A stretch of 21,942 nt of DNA from CAZPEV01 sp964585635 (GCA_964585635.1 CAZPEV010000040.1:1-21942); one strand, 5' to 3'. Counted from the stretch's first letter, positions 8,101 to 17,078 are shown. Made by a program: numbers and translations. Notes: generated by a model from the sequence alone, not told the origin.

Positions 8101-11100
8101 TCAAAGGTCCGTACCGTATTCGCCGGACAATTGGCCACCGGCGGATCGTTGAACCTGACCGTGACCTTAAACGAGTCGACGACGCAGGAATTAACCGGGC
8201 CCTTGAGCGGAGTACCGCAGGAATCGCACACCTGGATCACAAACCAATAGGTGCTGTCGACGCCCTGGGTCGGCGTAAAACAGAGCACATTGCCGACGAT
8301 CGCGCCCGCCCCGCGAACCAGATAGGCCACCGGCAGGCTTTGGTACTGCGGATAGTCAGGATCGGCAACCTGGATGGTATAGCACAGTTGATGAGTCGAG
8401 CATAGGAAGCGGTCATCATTGGCCGGCATGACGGCGGTCGGCATCTGATTAACCATGATGGTGATTTTGGTTTCGCAGCTGGCCGTTGCACCGCAAACAT
8501 CAGTGGCCGTCAGCCGAATGGTATTCAACCCCGCCACCGGCGAGAAGGTCACCTCGCTGCCGCTCAAGGTGCCATTGTTGACCGCGCAGGAGGCCAGATT
8601 GTTGTCGGGATCGCTGCAACCAAATCCGGCCAGCGTGATATCCGACAGATCGCAGACAAAGAGCGTGTCATTCCCCGGGCAAGTCGCCACCGGCGGTCGA
8701 TTCAGAGTCACGGTCACGGTCGTCTGGCAAGTGGCCGTTCGGCCACAAGCGTCGGTAGCCGTCAACGTAATGGTATTGACACCAGCCACCGGAGTGAACG
8801 TCACGGCGTTGCCGCTGAGCGTTCCCTTGTCCACCGTACAGGAGGTCAGATTGTTATTGGGATCACTACAATTGAAGCCGCTGATGGTGATCGGCGACAG
8901 GTCGCAAACAAGTCTGTTCTGATTACCGGGGCAGGTTGCAACCGGAGGCTGGTTCAGGTTCACCGTTACCTTGGTTTGACAGGTATCTATCAGCCCGCAG
9001 GCGTCGGTCGCAGTCAGCGTTATGATATTAACTACCGCTACCGGCGTGAAGGTGACGGCATTGCCGCTAAGCGTCCCCTTGTCCACCGTGCAGGAAGATA
9101 GATTGCCGTCCGGGTCGGTGCAGCTATACCCGGTCAGCGTGATGGGCGCCAGCGTACACATGAATATCGTCGTATCGCCGTGACATGCCGCCATCGGCGG
9201 ATTATTGATATAGCGAACCGTCACCCGGGTGGTGCATTGAGCAATCGCCCCGCAGTTGTCGGTCACGGTATAAATTATCCGGTAAACACCAGCAGTATCG
9301 GGAGTAAAGCAGACCTGATCACCCGACAGGGTTCCAAAGCTAACCGCCACACTCGTAATGTTATTATCAATGTCAGATTTTGTGACGGGTCTGATGCAGA
9401 TTTGGGACGGCTGGCAGGTAAAGGTCACGGTGCTGTCTCCGGGACAGCTTACGGTCGGAGCATGATTATAATTCACGGTGATCGTGACCGTCCCACTGCA
9501 GGTCGCCCCGCAGGCGTCGGTACAGGTGAAATTGCCGGTGTACGTCCCCGCTCCGGTCGTCGTAAAGACCCAGTTCCCGCCGGTCAACGTCCCCGGACCA
9601 CTGTTCTTGACACAACCGGTCAGATTGCCATCAGGATCCGTGGCACTCACCGGGAAGCTGAAGGTCGTGTCTTTGCAAACAAAATAGGTGTTGTTGGCCG
9701 GCAGGTTGCAAACCGGAGGACGGTTCACGTTCACCGTCACCACTGTCTGGCAGGTGTCGGCCTTGCCGCAGGCGTCGGTCGCCACCAACTTGATCGTGTT
9801 CGCCCCGGATACCGGCGTAAAGGTCACCTGGCCACCGGAATAGGTCCCCCCGATCGCCGCACATGAGGCCAGATTGCCGTCGCTGTCAGTGCAACTGAAA
9901 CCGCCCAGTGCGATCGGTGCCAAGGAACAAACGGCAACGGTCGTGTCGCCATGACAGACCGCGTCCGGAACATGGTTATAGTTCACGGTGATCGTGACCG
10001 TCCCACTGCAGGTCGCCCCGCAGGCGTCGGTACAGGNNNNNNNNNNNNNNNNNNNNNNNNNNNNNNNNNNNNNNNNNNNNNNNNNNNNNNNNNNNNNNNN
10101 NNNNNNNNNNNNNNNNNNNNNNNNNNNNNNNNNNNNAGGTCACCTGGCCACCGGAATAGGTCCCCCCGATCGCCGCACATGAGGCCAGATTCCCGTTCGG
10201 ATCGGTACAACTGAAGCCGCTAATCGTCAATGGAGATAAACTGCAGACAGATTGCGCTTGATTCCCAGGACAGGACGCCACAGGGGGCGCGTTGCATGAT
10301 ATGACAGGTAGTATCAGAGTATCTAAAGCGCAGCAATGATCTCCGGGGCAGGAGGAGGAAGCGTCACATGAACTCACGCTTACGGAAACCGAGCTTCCCG
10401 GCCCCACCCCCGGCGCCGGCGAGAACACAACCGAGTTGGCGGTGTTGGAGCCGATAATGGTCCCGTTCGTGACCGTCCAGTGCCATGAATCGGCCAACGA
10501 AGCTGTGTCCCGGCAAACGTAGACGAATGAACTGCCACTGCAAATGTGGGCGCTGTCGCATACGATGCCAGCATTAGGCGGAAGACAGATGTTGCCATTC
10601 TGGATACTGCGATCGCCGCCGCCGCCGCTGCCATCAAAATTGGTGGCTCGCATATGGTACGGGGATCCGCTGACAGAGGCCGAGCCATGGCCGACTCCCC
10701 AGGCGCTGCTATTCCCCTCCGCCAGATGCCCGCCCCAGAAGAAGCCGACGCTGCCGCTGGCAATTACGGTAAAGTAAACCTTTAGCTCGAGAGTCCGGTT
10801 CGACGACGTTCCTCCGAATTTGTATTTGCCCAAAGAATCGATGACGACATTATACGCTTTCAGGTTTCGCGGTCCATCCAGGACGAAACCGGGATTGATG
10901 GTGGTGAAGAAATTGGGCGGAATGGTCCCGGAATAGTTGGACGTGCTAAGAAAGTTACGAAAGGGAAACGATGCCGTCAGCGGTAAACACCCCGGAGGTG
11001 GTGACGTCGATATCGACCCACATGGTCCGCCGGCCGCGGCAATCGCTACCGCCTCGGTAGCGTCGTAGTCGGTGAGGTAATCCAAAGCATGAACGTCGTT

Positions 11101-11679
11101 CTTGGTCCACTCCATCTGGATGGTGAAATAATGTTTGCTGCCCCCGCTTAGCCCAATTGCAAAATATCTATAGGGAACGGATCGCCCTTCGGAATAGCAG
11201 GAATTACTGCTATTGATATTGCCGTTCGCCCAATTAGCGGCGGATGAACCGGATCCATTCTGCAGTTGATTCAAGCCGGTGGTAGGACACATGAAACTGG
11301 TGGTGTCCGCAGCCCCCGAAGTCAATCCCAGCGCCGATACCAGAAGGGTGTCACCGGAATAATCCCATTCCACATTCCAAGTCGTCTCAAAATCACCCAT
11401 CTCCGACGCCGGAGTGGTCCATGGCAGGCCACCAGGTGCCGGCAATGGTGTCCCGTCAAGCTGGGATACCTGGAGTTGCACAATCTCATTCGGTTGAAAG
11501 GTGACGCCCTGGATGATGGCTAATTCTGTGGGCAGATATTCAGGCTTGTCAGTGAAGATTTCCGCTGCAGAGGAAATTGATCCCAGCAGCATGCACATGA
11601 CCAAAACGCATACTGCTGAAAGCAAATTGAACTCTCCCCTACAAAATGGGAGATGTCGAAAGCGTGTGGTTCCTAACAT
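5127..11679 (-). CDS. Giant secreted Cys-rich repeat protein with cohesin-like region, dockerin and C-terminal sorting domain (split by assembly gap)
   Basis: I read this as one gene. Two frames (11679 down to the gap; gap down to 5127) join in phase if the gap length is a multiple of three; filling it with the 294-bp neighbouring copy gives about 2,248 aa. N to C: signal peptide (about 18-38, LLSAVCVLVMCMLLGSISSA); a DKPEYLPTE...GVTFQPNE surface domain; a PKD-like domain; about 15 Ig-like repeats of about 85 aa; a cohesin-like beta domain (6617 to about 5976: IENLGLYAIGGFDLLLGYDA); a dockerin-like pair (about 5975-5754: GDVNLNGIANEVADAV and SDVNADGISLSVADLV); another beta domain; and a sorting domain (5399-5127: NYPNPFNP ... 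SGIYLYKAQ ... KMILMK). It should be exported to the cell surface or medium; the role, structural or adhesive, is inferred. The start is uncertain: ATG at 11679 has a weak Shine-Dalgarno, while TTG at 11625 has AGGGGAG upstream but lacks a basic n-region. Confidence 0.85.
9472..9875 (-). repeat. Long exact internal duplication (copy 1, complete)
   Basis: Bases 9472-9526 equal 9982-10036, and bases 9821-9875 equal 10137-10191: 55 bp each, with mismatches immediately outside (9471/9981 and 9876/10192). The second copy has its middle replaced by Ns. The period is 510 bp (170 codons), that is, a two-repeat unit. Copy 1 is the template I use to predict what the gap contains. Confidence 0.85.
10037..10136. 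other. Assembly gap (100 N)
   Basis: A run of exactly 100 N, a conventional placeholder length or a scaffolder estimate. It is flanked on both sides by 55-bp words that occur again 510 bp (left flank) and 316 bp (right flank) away, as expected when a repeat longer than the assembler word size is collapsed. The true missing length is predicted to be 294 bp if one copy is missing, which also repairs the reading frame; 100 N does not. Confidence 0.95.
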
Positions 11680-12173
11680 CGTCTGTTAACCCCACTGCCT
11701 ATTTTAAAGTTGCGATTGTATTTTCTTTTCTATGCGAAACCCAACCAAAAAAAGTTCATTCGAGTTAATGTAGTTTCAGTTCGCACCTGCCAGCTTCAAG
11801 AACGAGGTAACTATTGACTAGTCTATTGTAATATAAAAGGATACACTATTAACGCAAGCGAAAAATGTAAACAGATTTGGTTTTCTTGAAAATATGTGGT
11901 ACCACCAACCTAGAAACCTCTATCTATTTAATGGATAATGAGTTATAGGTCCTCTGGCGTAATTTGCATCGGACAGCCTTCGGACCCTATCTCGGTGATC
12001 TTAAAGTGTAGTTGCCAGGTAGATTGCCTGCAGACCAGAGACAAGCCGTATTCCATTATCAATCAACGACTTGGTCGGTACTATTCAATTATGTTGACCG
12101 ACACGCGGCAAAGGAAGGGTCGATTTGCCGACTCTGCCTTTTTCATTTGGGACTACTTCTGTCCGCAATTCGC
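11680..12173. other. AT-rich intergenic region, no supported gene
   Basis: This stretch of 494 bp lies between the start of the giant gene and the end of the MmgE/PrpD gene. GC content is strikingly low in its first half (17 of 60 bases in 11701-11760; 18 of 60 in 11821-11880) compared with coding DNA on both sides. Apart from the candidate promoter at 11715-11744 and a GTGGTACCAC palindrome at 11896-11905 I see nothing that can be named. A 79-codon plus-strand frame at 11938-12177 shows no recognisable protein pattern. Confidence 0.6.
11715..11744 (-). promoter_or_regulatory. Candidate promoter of the giant gene
   Basis: On the minus strand TTGGGT (11744-11739), an 18-base spacer and TACAAT (11720-11715) resemble a sigma-70 promoter, with a 5/6 match at -10 but a weak -35. 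It lies about 36 bp upstream of the ATG at 11679 in a very AT-rich tract. Confidence 0.4.
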
Positions 12174-13541
12174 CTAGGCGACCATTCCGGCCATGAATTT
12201 CCGCGCTTTCAGTCCTTCACAGGCGAAGATCACGTCCCGGACCTGCTTCTGTTTCCCAGTGCTGAGCAGATTCGAGGATAGGGCATTGAATTTGTTTTCC
12301 AAGTCATCCATGGTCATCGGCTCGCGCGGGTCACCCTTGGGATACTCCAGATATTCTGAGAACTCCCGGCCATCCCTCGTCTTGACAACGACCTTTGATG
12401 GTTGTTTGGCCGGAAACATTTTTTCGAATTCGGTGGAGGCCTCCCCCCTGATCTTGTCTATGACCTCCCATATCCGCGGGTCCTTAAGCTTTTCATCCGA
12501 AAAACTTTGGGTCGTTATCTTGTGATCGACCAGTGCCGCGGCGATGCAATAGGGCAGTGAATGGTCGGCCGTTTCCCGGGATTCGGGGCGATATTTATGC
12601 GGATCAAACAGAATATCGCAGGCCCGCGCGATGGTGGTGATTGTCACCCGGTCAATCTGGTCATAACTGATCTGGTTCTCTATGACAGCTTTCAGGGTCG
12701 CGGTGATATGCGTATGGGTCAACGCCTCCGTCGGAAAGGCCTTCATGCTGCATTCCAGAATCTTGAACGACGATCCCAGGTTGCCAATCAGCTTCTCCGT
12801 CGCCCATTTCGGCCCGAAGACATCCATCAATCCTTCTTTGCCGTCGAAGACCGCCTCGGTACCGGAATATCCTTTTTGGGCCATCAGGGCCGCCAGGACG
12901 CCGCTTTGGACCGCCATCGGATCAACCGTATTTTTCATCATCGTCAGCTTCCCGGCGGTAGGGCATCCGATGGTATGATTATGGCAGCCGCTGATCCCGA
13001 TGGCATTGACCATTTGGTCGATGGTCAGTCCCAGCACCTTGCCGGCAACAATCGGTGAGACAAATTGTGTCAGGGTGGCATGATGCCATTTTCGCTCACG
13101 AACTCCCGGAACGGCGAACTCACACAGCCGCTGCTCAAATTCATAGGCCAGCACGATGGCCGTGATCACCAGCTTCATATCGGCCTCGGCCATTTCCCCC
13201 ACCGCCAACGCCGCCGGAATAATATCGGATGGATGGGAGGGATCCTCTTTCCAGTATATATCGTTGAAATCGAGGGCGCGAATCATCAGCGAGTTGACCA
13301 GCGCGGCGTTGACCGCCGGCAGGCGGCTGCCGAATCCCAGCAAAGTGGCCTCCTCCTTGCCGGCCATACCCACATAGAGATCTCGAAGGATATTGACGTC
13401 GCGCGTGTGATACCCCCCAAAGGCACAGCCGACCGAGTCATATAAGTACCGCTTCACCTCATGAACTACTTTCTCCGGGAGGTCGTCGTAGTTCAAATTG
13501 ACCGCAAATTCTGCGATCTGACGTGAGATTGATTTATCCAT
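12174..13541 (-). CDS. MmgE/PrpD-family protein (2-methylcitrate dehydratase / cis-aconitate decarboxylase-like)
   Basis: This 455-aa protein has the full length of the MmgE/PrpD family, cytoplasmic enzymes that dehydrate or decarboxylate tricarboxylic acids. Visible signatures are DSVGCAFGGY (35-44), RALDFNDIYWKEDPSHPSD (88-106), LGLTIDQMVNAIGISGCHNH, TAGKLTMMKNTVDPMAVQSG and LECSMKAFPTEALTH. From memory of animal ACOD1, the catalytic Asp, His and two Lys seem to have counterparts here (Asp91, His103 and the Lys residues in GKLTMMK and CSMKAFP). The active-site Thr of DFDDT/DFNDT is Ile95, and the Asp-to-His spacing (12) is that of bacterial PrpD, not ACOD1 (10). The exact substrate is therefore open. 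The start at 13541 has a near-ideal GAAGGAGGTAGAGC ahead of it. It is the last gene of the HD / aconitase-like / MFS operon. Confidence 0.9.
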   Translation of the reverse strand: MDKSISRQIAEFAVNLNYDDLPEKVVHEVKRYLYDSVGCAFGGYHTRDVNILRDLYVGMAGKEEATLLGFGSRLPAVNAALVNSLMIRALDFNDIYWKEDPSHPSDIIPAALAVGEMAEADMKLVITAIVLAYEFEQRLCEFAVPGVRERKWHHATLTQFVSPIVAGKVLGLTIDQMVNAIGISGCHNHTIGCPTAGKLTMMKNTVDPMAVQSGVLAALMAQKGYSGTEAVFDGKEGLMDVFGPKWATEKLIGNLGSSFKILECSMKAFPTEALTHTHITATLKAVIENQISYDQIDRVTITTIARACDILFDPHKYRPESRETADHSLPYCIAAALVDHKITTQSFSDEKLKDPRIWEVIDKIRGEASTEFEKMFPAKQPSKVVVKTRDGREFSEYLEYPKGDPREPMTMDDLENKFNALSSNLLSTGKQKQVRDVIFACEGLKARKFMAGMVA

Positions 13542-13619
13542 GCTCTACCTCCTTCTTTGAGGATCGAATACGTTCATCGTCATATAAGATTCTGAAAGAA
13601 GGCGTTTCGCGCCACAAAT

Positions 13620-14967
13620 TCAAGGGAAATCGTAGCCGGCAGGATTTCCTGGCGGCCGACCGGTCTTTTCCTTGGAATAGGCCGGGCTCGCGTCTTCCTG
13701 CGTGGCGGGTGGTTCATCGGCCAAGAACCGTCTGAAATCGCCGTTGACCGCAACCAAGAGCGTACAAAACGCCGTTAAGCCACCGCATATCATATAGATC
13801 ATGGGTATGTTCTTGTTGGCCAAATCGGCAACCATCCCGGCCAGGCCCATCCCGATCGGAACCAGCCCGCCGGAGATGGTTCCCAGAACCGCGAACACCC
13901 TTCCCCTGATTTCCGAAGGGGTCGTCAACTGCAGAATGGTCATGACGTTGATATTGACGAAGGCGTTCAGCAGGCCGATCAAGAAGCCGATTCCGACCGC
14001 TGCCATCGGCTGATTCGCAAGGCCCAGCCCTCCGATGGTCAGGGCGTCGCAAAACAACATGGCAATGACCAGAAATGATCTCGTTCGGCCGGCGATCTTC
14101 AGGCCCCCGGCAATCGCATATCCCACCAGAGCTCCGGCGCCGATGGCAGCCAGGAGATACCCAAACCAGTCGGCCGTCGCGTGCAAGTGATCTTCGATGA
14201 AAAAAGGTGGGAGGACGCCGATGGGCGAAAGGAAGAAATTTAGAAAGGTGGCAGCGAAGAACAGATTACGCATGCCCTTGTGATGCCAGATATATCGGAA
14301 TCCCTCAAACGTATCGTCTCGGAACTTGTGCAAAATCGGGCCGAAACCGGACGACCTCTTCGGTATTGTCTGCGGAATGCGTATGAACGAAGCGAAGAAA
14401 GCCGAGATGATGAAGCTGATTCCATCGGCCAGGAACAACACCCCTGCTCCCAGAAGGCGAAATAACACTCCGCCCAGGCCCTGGCCGATCAGCATAGAGA
14501 CCTGCATTGAGGACTGGTTGAGCGAATTGGCCGCCGCGACCCGGCCGGCCGGTACCAGATCGGGTATCGAGGCGGAAACGGCCGGCCGGAAAACGGCGGC
14601 GATTACTCCCAGCGCTATCGAGACGACCGTCAACCAGACGACGGTCGGGCGGGTGGCATGCGGCGCAAAGAGCATGAGGGCCGCCAGCAGGAGCACGAAG
14701 AGACCGCTGAGAATGTCAGCCGTGACAATGATTTTCTTGCGGCAGTAGTTGTCGACGATTGTCCCCGCCAACGGCCCCAGCAGCACACCCGGCAGCATCG
14801 ACAGCATCATGATGAGACCCATGAGGCTGGCCGGAGCCGGTGGCATGCTTGAGCCAGAACATCATCGCGATCACATGCTCCTGGTTTCCAAGCTGGCTGA
14901 CAAACTGCCCCTGCCAGAGGAGAAGGAAATGCCGATTAAAAAGCCGCTTGGATTCTGCCACAGGCAT
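13620..14967 (-). CDS. MFS transporter (EntS/DHA3-like), interrupted by a one-base frameshift
   Basis: The reading frame from ATG 14967 gives a typical MFS_3/DHA3 opening (KRLFNRHFLLLWQGQFVSQLGNQ ... MMFWLKHATGSG). It then loses phase; the continuation SLMGLIMMLSMLPGVLLGPLAGTIVDNYCRKK and about ten more membrane helices is read in the frame ending at 13620. Removing one base from the GGCC at 14829-14832 joins the two as HATGS(A/G)SLMGL, about 448 aa with 12 helices expected. The conserved loop GTIVDNYCRKK corresponds to the MFS helix 2-3 motif. This subfamily usually exports drugs or small acids/siderophores; the substrate here is unknown. The C-terminus is a polar tail rich in Pro and charged residues. 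Either an assembly error or a real inactivating mutation is possible. If only the downstream ATG at 14846 were used, the first helix would be lost. Confidence 0.85.
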
Positions 14968-15077
14968 ATCATCCGTAACTTTATGTGACAGAAAGGAGAG
15001 ATAACTGCATCAGCCGGCCAAGGCTTCCCGGCCGCCTCGATCGGCCAGCAGATCGTTTACGCCCCGGCCGGGCCGAC

Positions 15078-17051
15078 CTACCCGGCCAGATTCTTCTGGA
15101 CCCAAGTCTCCAGACCGCCGGCCAAAACCAGTTCTTGGGCCGTGGCCCCAACCGGATCAATCGGATAGGTCTTGCCGCCGGCAATGAGCGTTGATTTCCG
15201 AATATCGATGGCGGCGATAAGACCGGTCTTTACCGTTAACTTCTCCGCTCCAAAGCGCTTTTTCAGGTCACGCACGAGTTCGGGAGCTTCGACCGCCAAA
15301 AAGCCGTTATTCAACGCATTCCGTTTATAGGTTTCATTGAGTGATCCCGCAATCACCAATTGAATTCCCCGATATTTCAGGGCCGTCGCCGCCTGCTCCC
15401 GGGAACTGCCGGTGCCAAAATTGAAGCCTCCGACAAGAATATCCCCCTCCTTGACGATTTTGCCGAATTCGGGATCATAGTTTTCCATAACCACCCCGGC
15501 TTGCTGCTGGGGAGTGAAATCGTCGATATAGGTGTACTTGCCGGGGTAGATGCCGTCGGTATTGAGATTATCCTGGTGGCAATAGATCAGTTCGCCGCTA
15601 ATGGTTTCGGGAAATCCCTCCAGCACCGGAATCGGCTCGCCGCCGCCGGCGGGCCGGTCAGCGACGGTCAGGCTGCCCATGATCTGTGTCGCAGCGATTT
15701 CCGCCGGGCCGTCGATATAGCCGGCTATGGCTGACGCCGCAACCACCTCCGGCGATCCCAAATAGACTTCGGCCAATTTGGAACCCATCCGTCCCTTGAA
15801 ATTGCGGTTAGTGGCCGAGATTCCCACCTCGCCATCCTCCAACAGGCCGGTTCCCAATCCGATGCAGGGTCCGCATCCGGGCGGAAGCGGGATGGCTCCG
15901 GCTGCCAGCAACGTCTGCCAGTCGCCCCGTCTTTCGCAGTCTGCCTGCACTTCGCTCGAGGCGGCCGCAAGATACAAATTGACTCCCTCGGCAACTCTTT
16001 TCCCATTGACCACCCGGGCGGCGGCGGCCAGATCATCGGCCCGGCTATTGACACATGAGAGCAAATAAGCCTTGTTGATCCTGACCTTCTTTTTTCTCAT
16101 CTCCGCCACACTGGCCATAGTCTTGACATGATTCGGCCCCGAAACATATGGCTGAACGGTGGTCAGGTCCAATGTCAGCACTTTGGCATAATAGGCCTCA
16201 GCCTCGGGTCTAAGAGTCTTTTTTCCCAATCCGGCAATTCGTTCTTGGTTCAGGCGCGGATGCTGCCCCCCGCCGTCGGCGTCGGAGGGAACCTGGGCCA
16301 AGCCGCGAGCCGCGATGAATCCGGCGCGCGCCGTAAGCCAGGCGATGGTCTGACCGTCGACTGGGAATATGCCGGCCAACGCCCCCCATTCGGTGGTCAT
16401 ATTGGCGATGGCCAGTCGGGCGTCAATGTCAAGCGAGGCTATTCCGTCGCCCGAAAACTCGACCGCATGGTTTAAAACCTCATCTTGATTGAAGAAACCG
16501 CAAAGGGTGATGATTATATCTTTGCCGGTGACTCCGGGCCGCAGGCGGCCGGTAAGTACAACCTTCGAGACCGGCGGCACGAGCCACCAGGTTTGGCCGG
16601 TCGCCCAGATGGCAGCGGCGTCGGTACGGACGATCGGCGTCCCCAGGCACCCCAGACCGCCATACATGTTGGAGTGGCTATCGGAGGCGACGACCATCGT
16701 TCCCGGCCAAGCATACCCCTCCTCACACATGATCTGATGGCCTATCCCGCGACCGGCTGGATAGAAGTCGATTCCCCCGGCAGCCGCGAATTGCCGGATG
16801 GCGCCGTACTTCTGAAGATTCTTCTCAGTCGTATCCTGGACGTTGTGATCCAGCGCGAACACCGGTTGCCGCGGATTGAAGATGGTTTTCGCGCCGATGC
16901 TCTTGAATTTCGTGATGACCGCGCCGGTATTATCGTGAGTCATAACATGGGCCGGCTGAATAAAGATATAGTCGCCGCTGCGGACGGTGTGATCGGGGCG
17001 CAGTCCGACGGCGTGTCGCTGGGCGATCTGTTCGACAAGGTTTTGAGCCAT
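15078..17051 (-). CDS. Single-chain aconitase-family hydratase resembling homoaconitase (Lys4 type)
   Basis: This 657-aa cytoplasmic enzyme has the fused order of catalytic domains plus C-terminal swivel domain. The 4Fe-4S ligands are Cys333 (LLSCVNSR), Cys393 and Cys396 (PPGCGPCIGLG). Other family motifs are DSHSNMYGGLGCLGTPIVRTDAAAIW, NMTTEWGALAGIFPVD, ISATNRNFKGRMGS and, in the swivel domain, GGFNFGTGSSREQA (541-554). Blocks such as ATGQTWW, GKDIIITLCGFFN, TTEWGALAG(I/L)FPVD, LEGFPETISGEL and NTDGIYPGKYTY match what I remember of yeast homoaconitase Lys4 better than AcnA, AcnB or LeuC/LeuD. It should interconvert hydroxy-tricarboxylates through an unsaturated intermediate; whether homocitrate, citrate or methylcitrate is not decidable by eye. 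ATG 17051 follows AGGAGAAGGT. It lies 27 bp behind the HD gene. Confidence 0.92.
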   Translation of the reverse strand: MAQNLVEQIAQRHAVGLRPDHTVRSGDYIFIQPAHVMTHDNTGAVITKFKSIGAKTIFNPRQPVFALDHNVQDTTEKNLQKYGAIRQFAAAGGIDFYPAGRGIGHQIMCEEGYAWPGTMVVASDSHSNMYGGLGCLGTPIVRTDAAAIWATGQTWWLVPPVSKVVLTGRLRPGVTGKDIIITLCGFFNQDEVLNHAVEFSGDGIASLDIDARLAIANMTTEWGALAGIFPVDGQTIAWLTARAGFIAARGLAQVPSDADGGGQHPRLNQERIAGLGKKTLRPEAEAYYAKVLTLDLTTVQPYVSGPNHVKTMASVAEMRKKKVRINKAYLLSCVNSRADDLAAAARVVNGKRVAEGVNLYLAAASSEVQADCERRGDWQTLLAAGAIPLPPGCGPCIGLGTGLLEDGEVGISATNRNFKGRMGSKLAEVYLGSPEVVAASAIAGYIDGPAEIAATQIMGSLTVADRPAGGGEPIPVLEGFPETISGELIYCHQDNLNTDGIYPGKYTYIDDFTPQQQAGVVMENYDPEFGKIVKEGDILVGGFNFGTGSSREQAATALKYRGIQLVIAGSLNETYKRNALNNGFLAVEAPELVRDLKKRFGAEKLTVKTGLIAAIDIRKSTLIAGGKTYPIDPVGATAQELVLAGGLETWVQKNLAG

Positions 17052-17078
17052 ACCTTCTCCTCTGTCCTGACGCGTTGA

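Larger units (their letters stand above)
6618..10293 (-). repeat. Tandem Cys-rich Ig-like repeats (about 85 aa each)
   Basis: Thirteen repeats are complete downstream of the gap, one is cut by the gap, and one more is expected inside it. The shared pattern is N.PPVA.CPG...., C.L..I.L.GF.CSDPDNNL.SC....GTLSG..VTF.PV.G.NTI.LTATDACG..A.C.T.VTV. Most carry five or six Cys in fixed places, which suits disulfide-bonded extracellular domains, and a DPDGNL/DPDNNL loop that could bind calcium (inference). Copies differ at many positions except the pair near the gap. Two subtypes occur: the 'GTLSG..VTF.PVAGVNTI' type and the 'DPDGNL.GC..SGPG.L....W..T' type. The repeats resemble HYR/Ig-like modules but I cannot assign a named family with certainty. 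Confidence 0.9.

Noticed and set aside
6567..9866. Many plus-strand open frames of 60-230 codons across the giant gene (for example 6567-7172, 7914-8405, 9180-9866)
   Set aside because: They mirror the tandem repeats of the minus-strand gene and repeat the same meaningless motifs; none has a good Shine-Dalgarno or domain pattern.
9976..10136. Apparent C-terminus LYRRLRGDLQWDG of the upstream part of the giant protein
   Set aside because: It is produced by reading through 100 N in the wrong phase; the correct frame gives CTDACGATCSGTVTITV, a normal repeat end.
6618..10293. Periodic repeats considered as a CRISPR array or satellite
   Set aside because: The period is about 255 bp, copies diverge at codon third positions and encode clear protein domains; there are no short identical repeats with unique spacers.
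12106..12130. CGGCAAA...TTTGCCG hairpin downstream of the MmgE/PrpD gene considered as a terminator
   Set aside because: The stem is only 7 bp and there is no T-run directly after it on the minus strand, the one that would need it.
11938..12177. 79-codon plus-strand open frame in the AT-rich intergenic region
   Set aside because: No ribosome site, no domain pattern, and its end overlaps the MmgE/PrpD stop codon on the other strand.
14981..15194. Small open frames on both strands between the MFS and aconitase-like genes
   Set aside because: They largely overlap the end of the aconitase-like gene and a GC-rich spacer; products are low-complexity Arg/Pro/Gly sequences.
15078..17051. Calling the aconitase-family gene an ordinary TCA-cycle aconitase (acnA/acnB)
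   Set aside because: Length (657 aa) and sequence blocks fit the Lys4-like branch better; activity on citrate remains possible, so only the family name is given.
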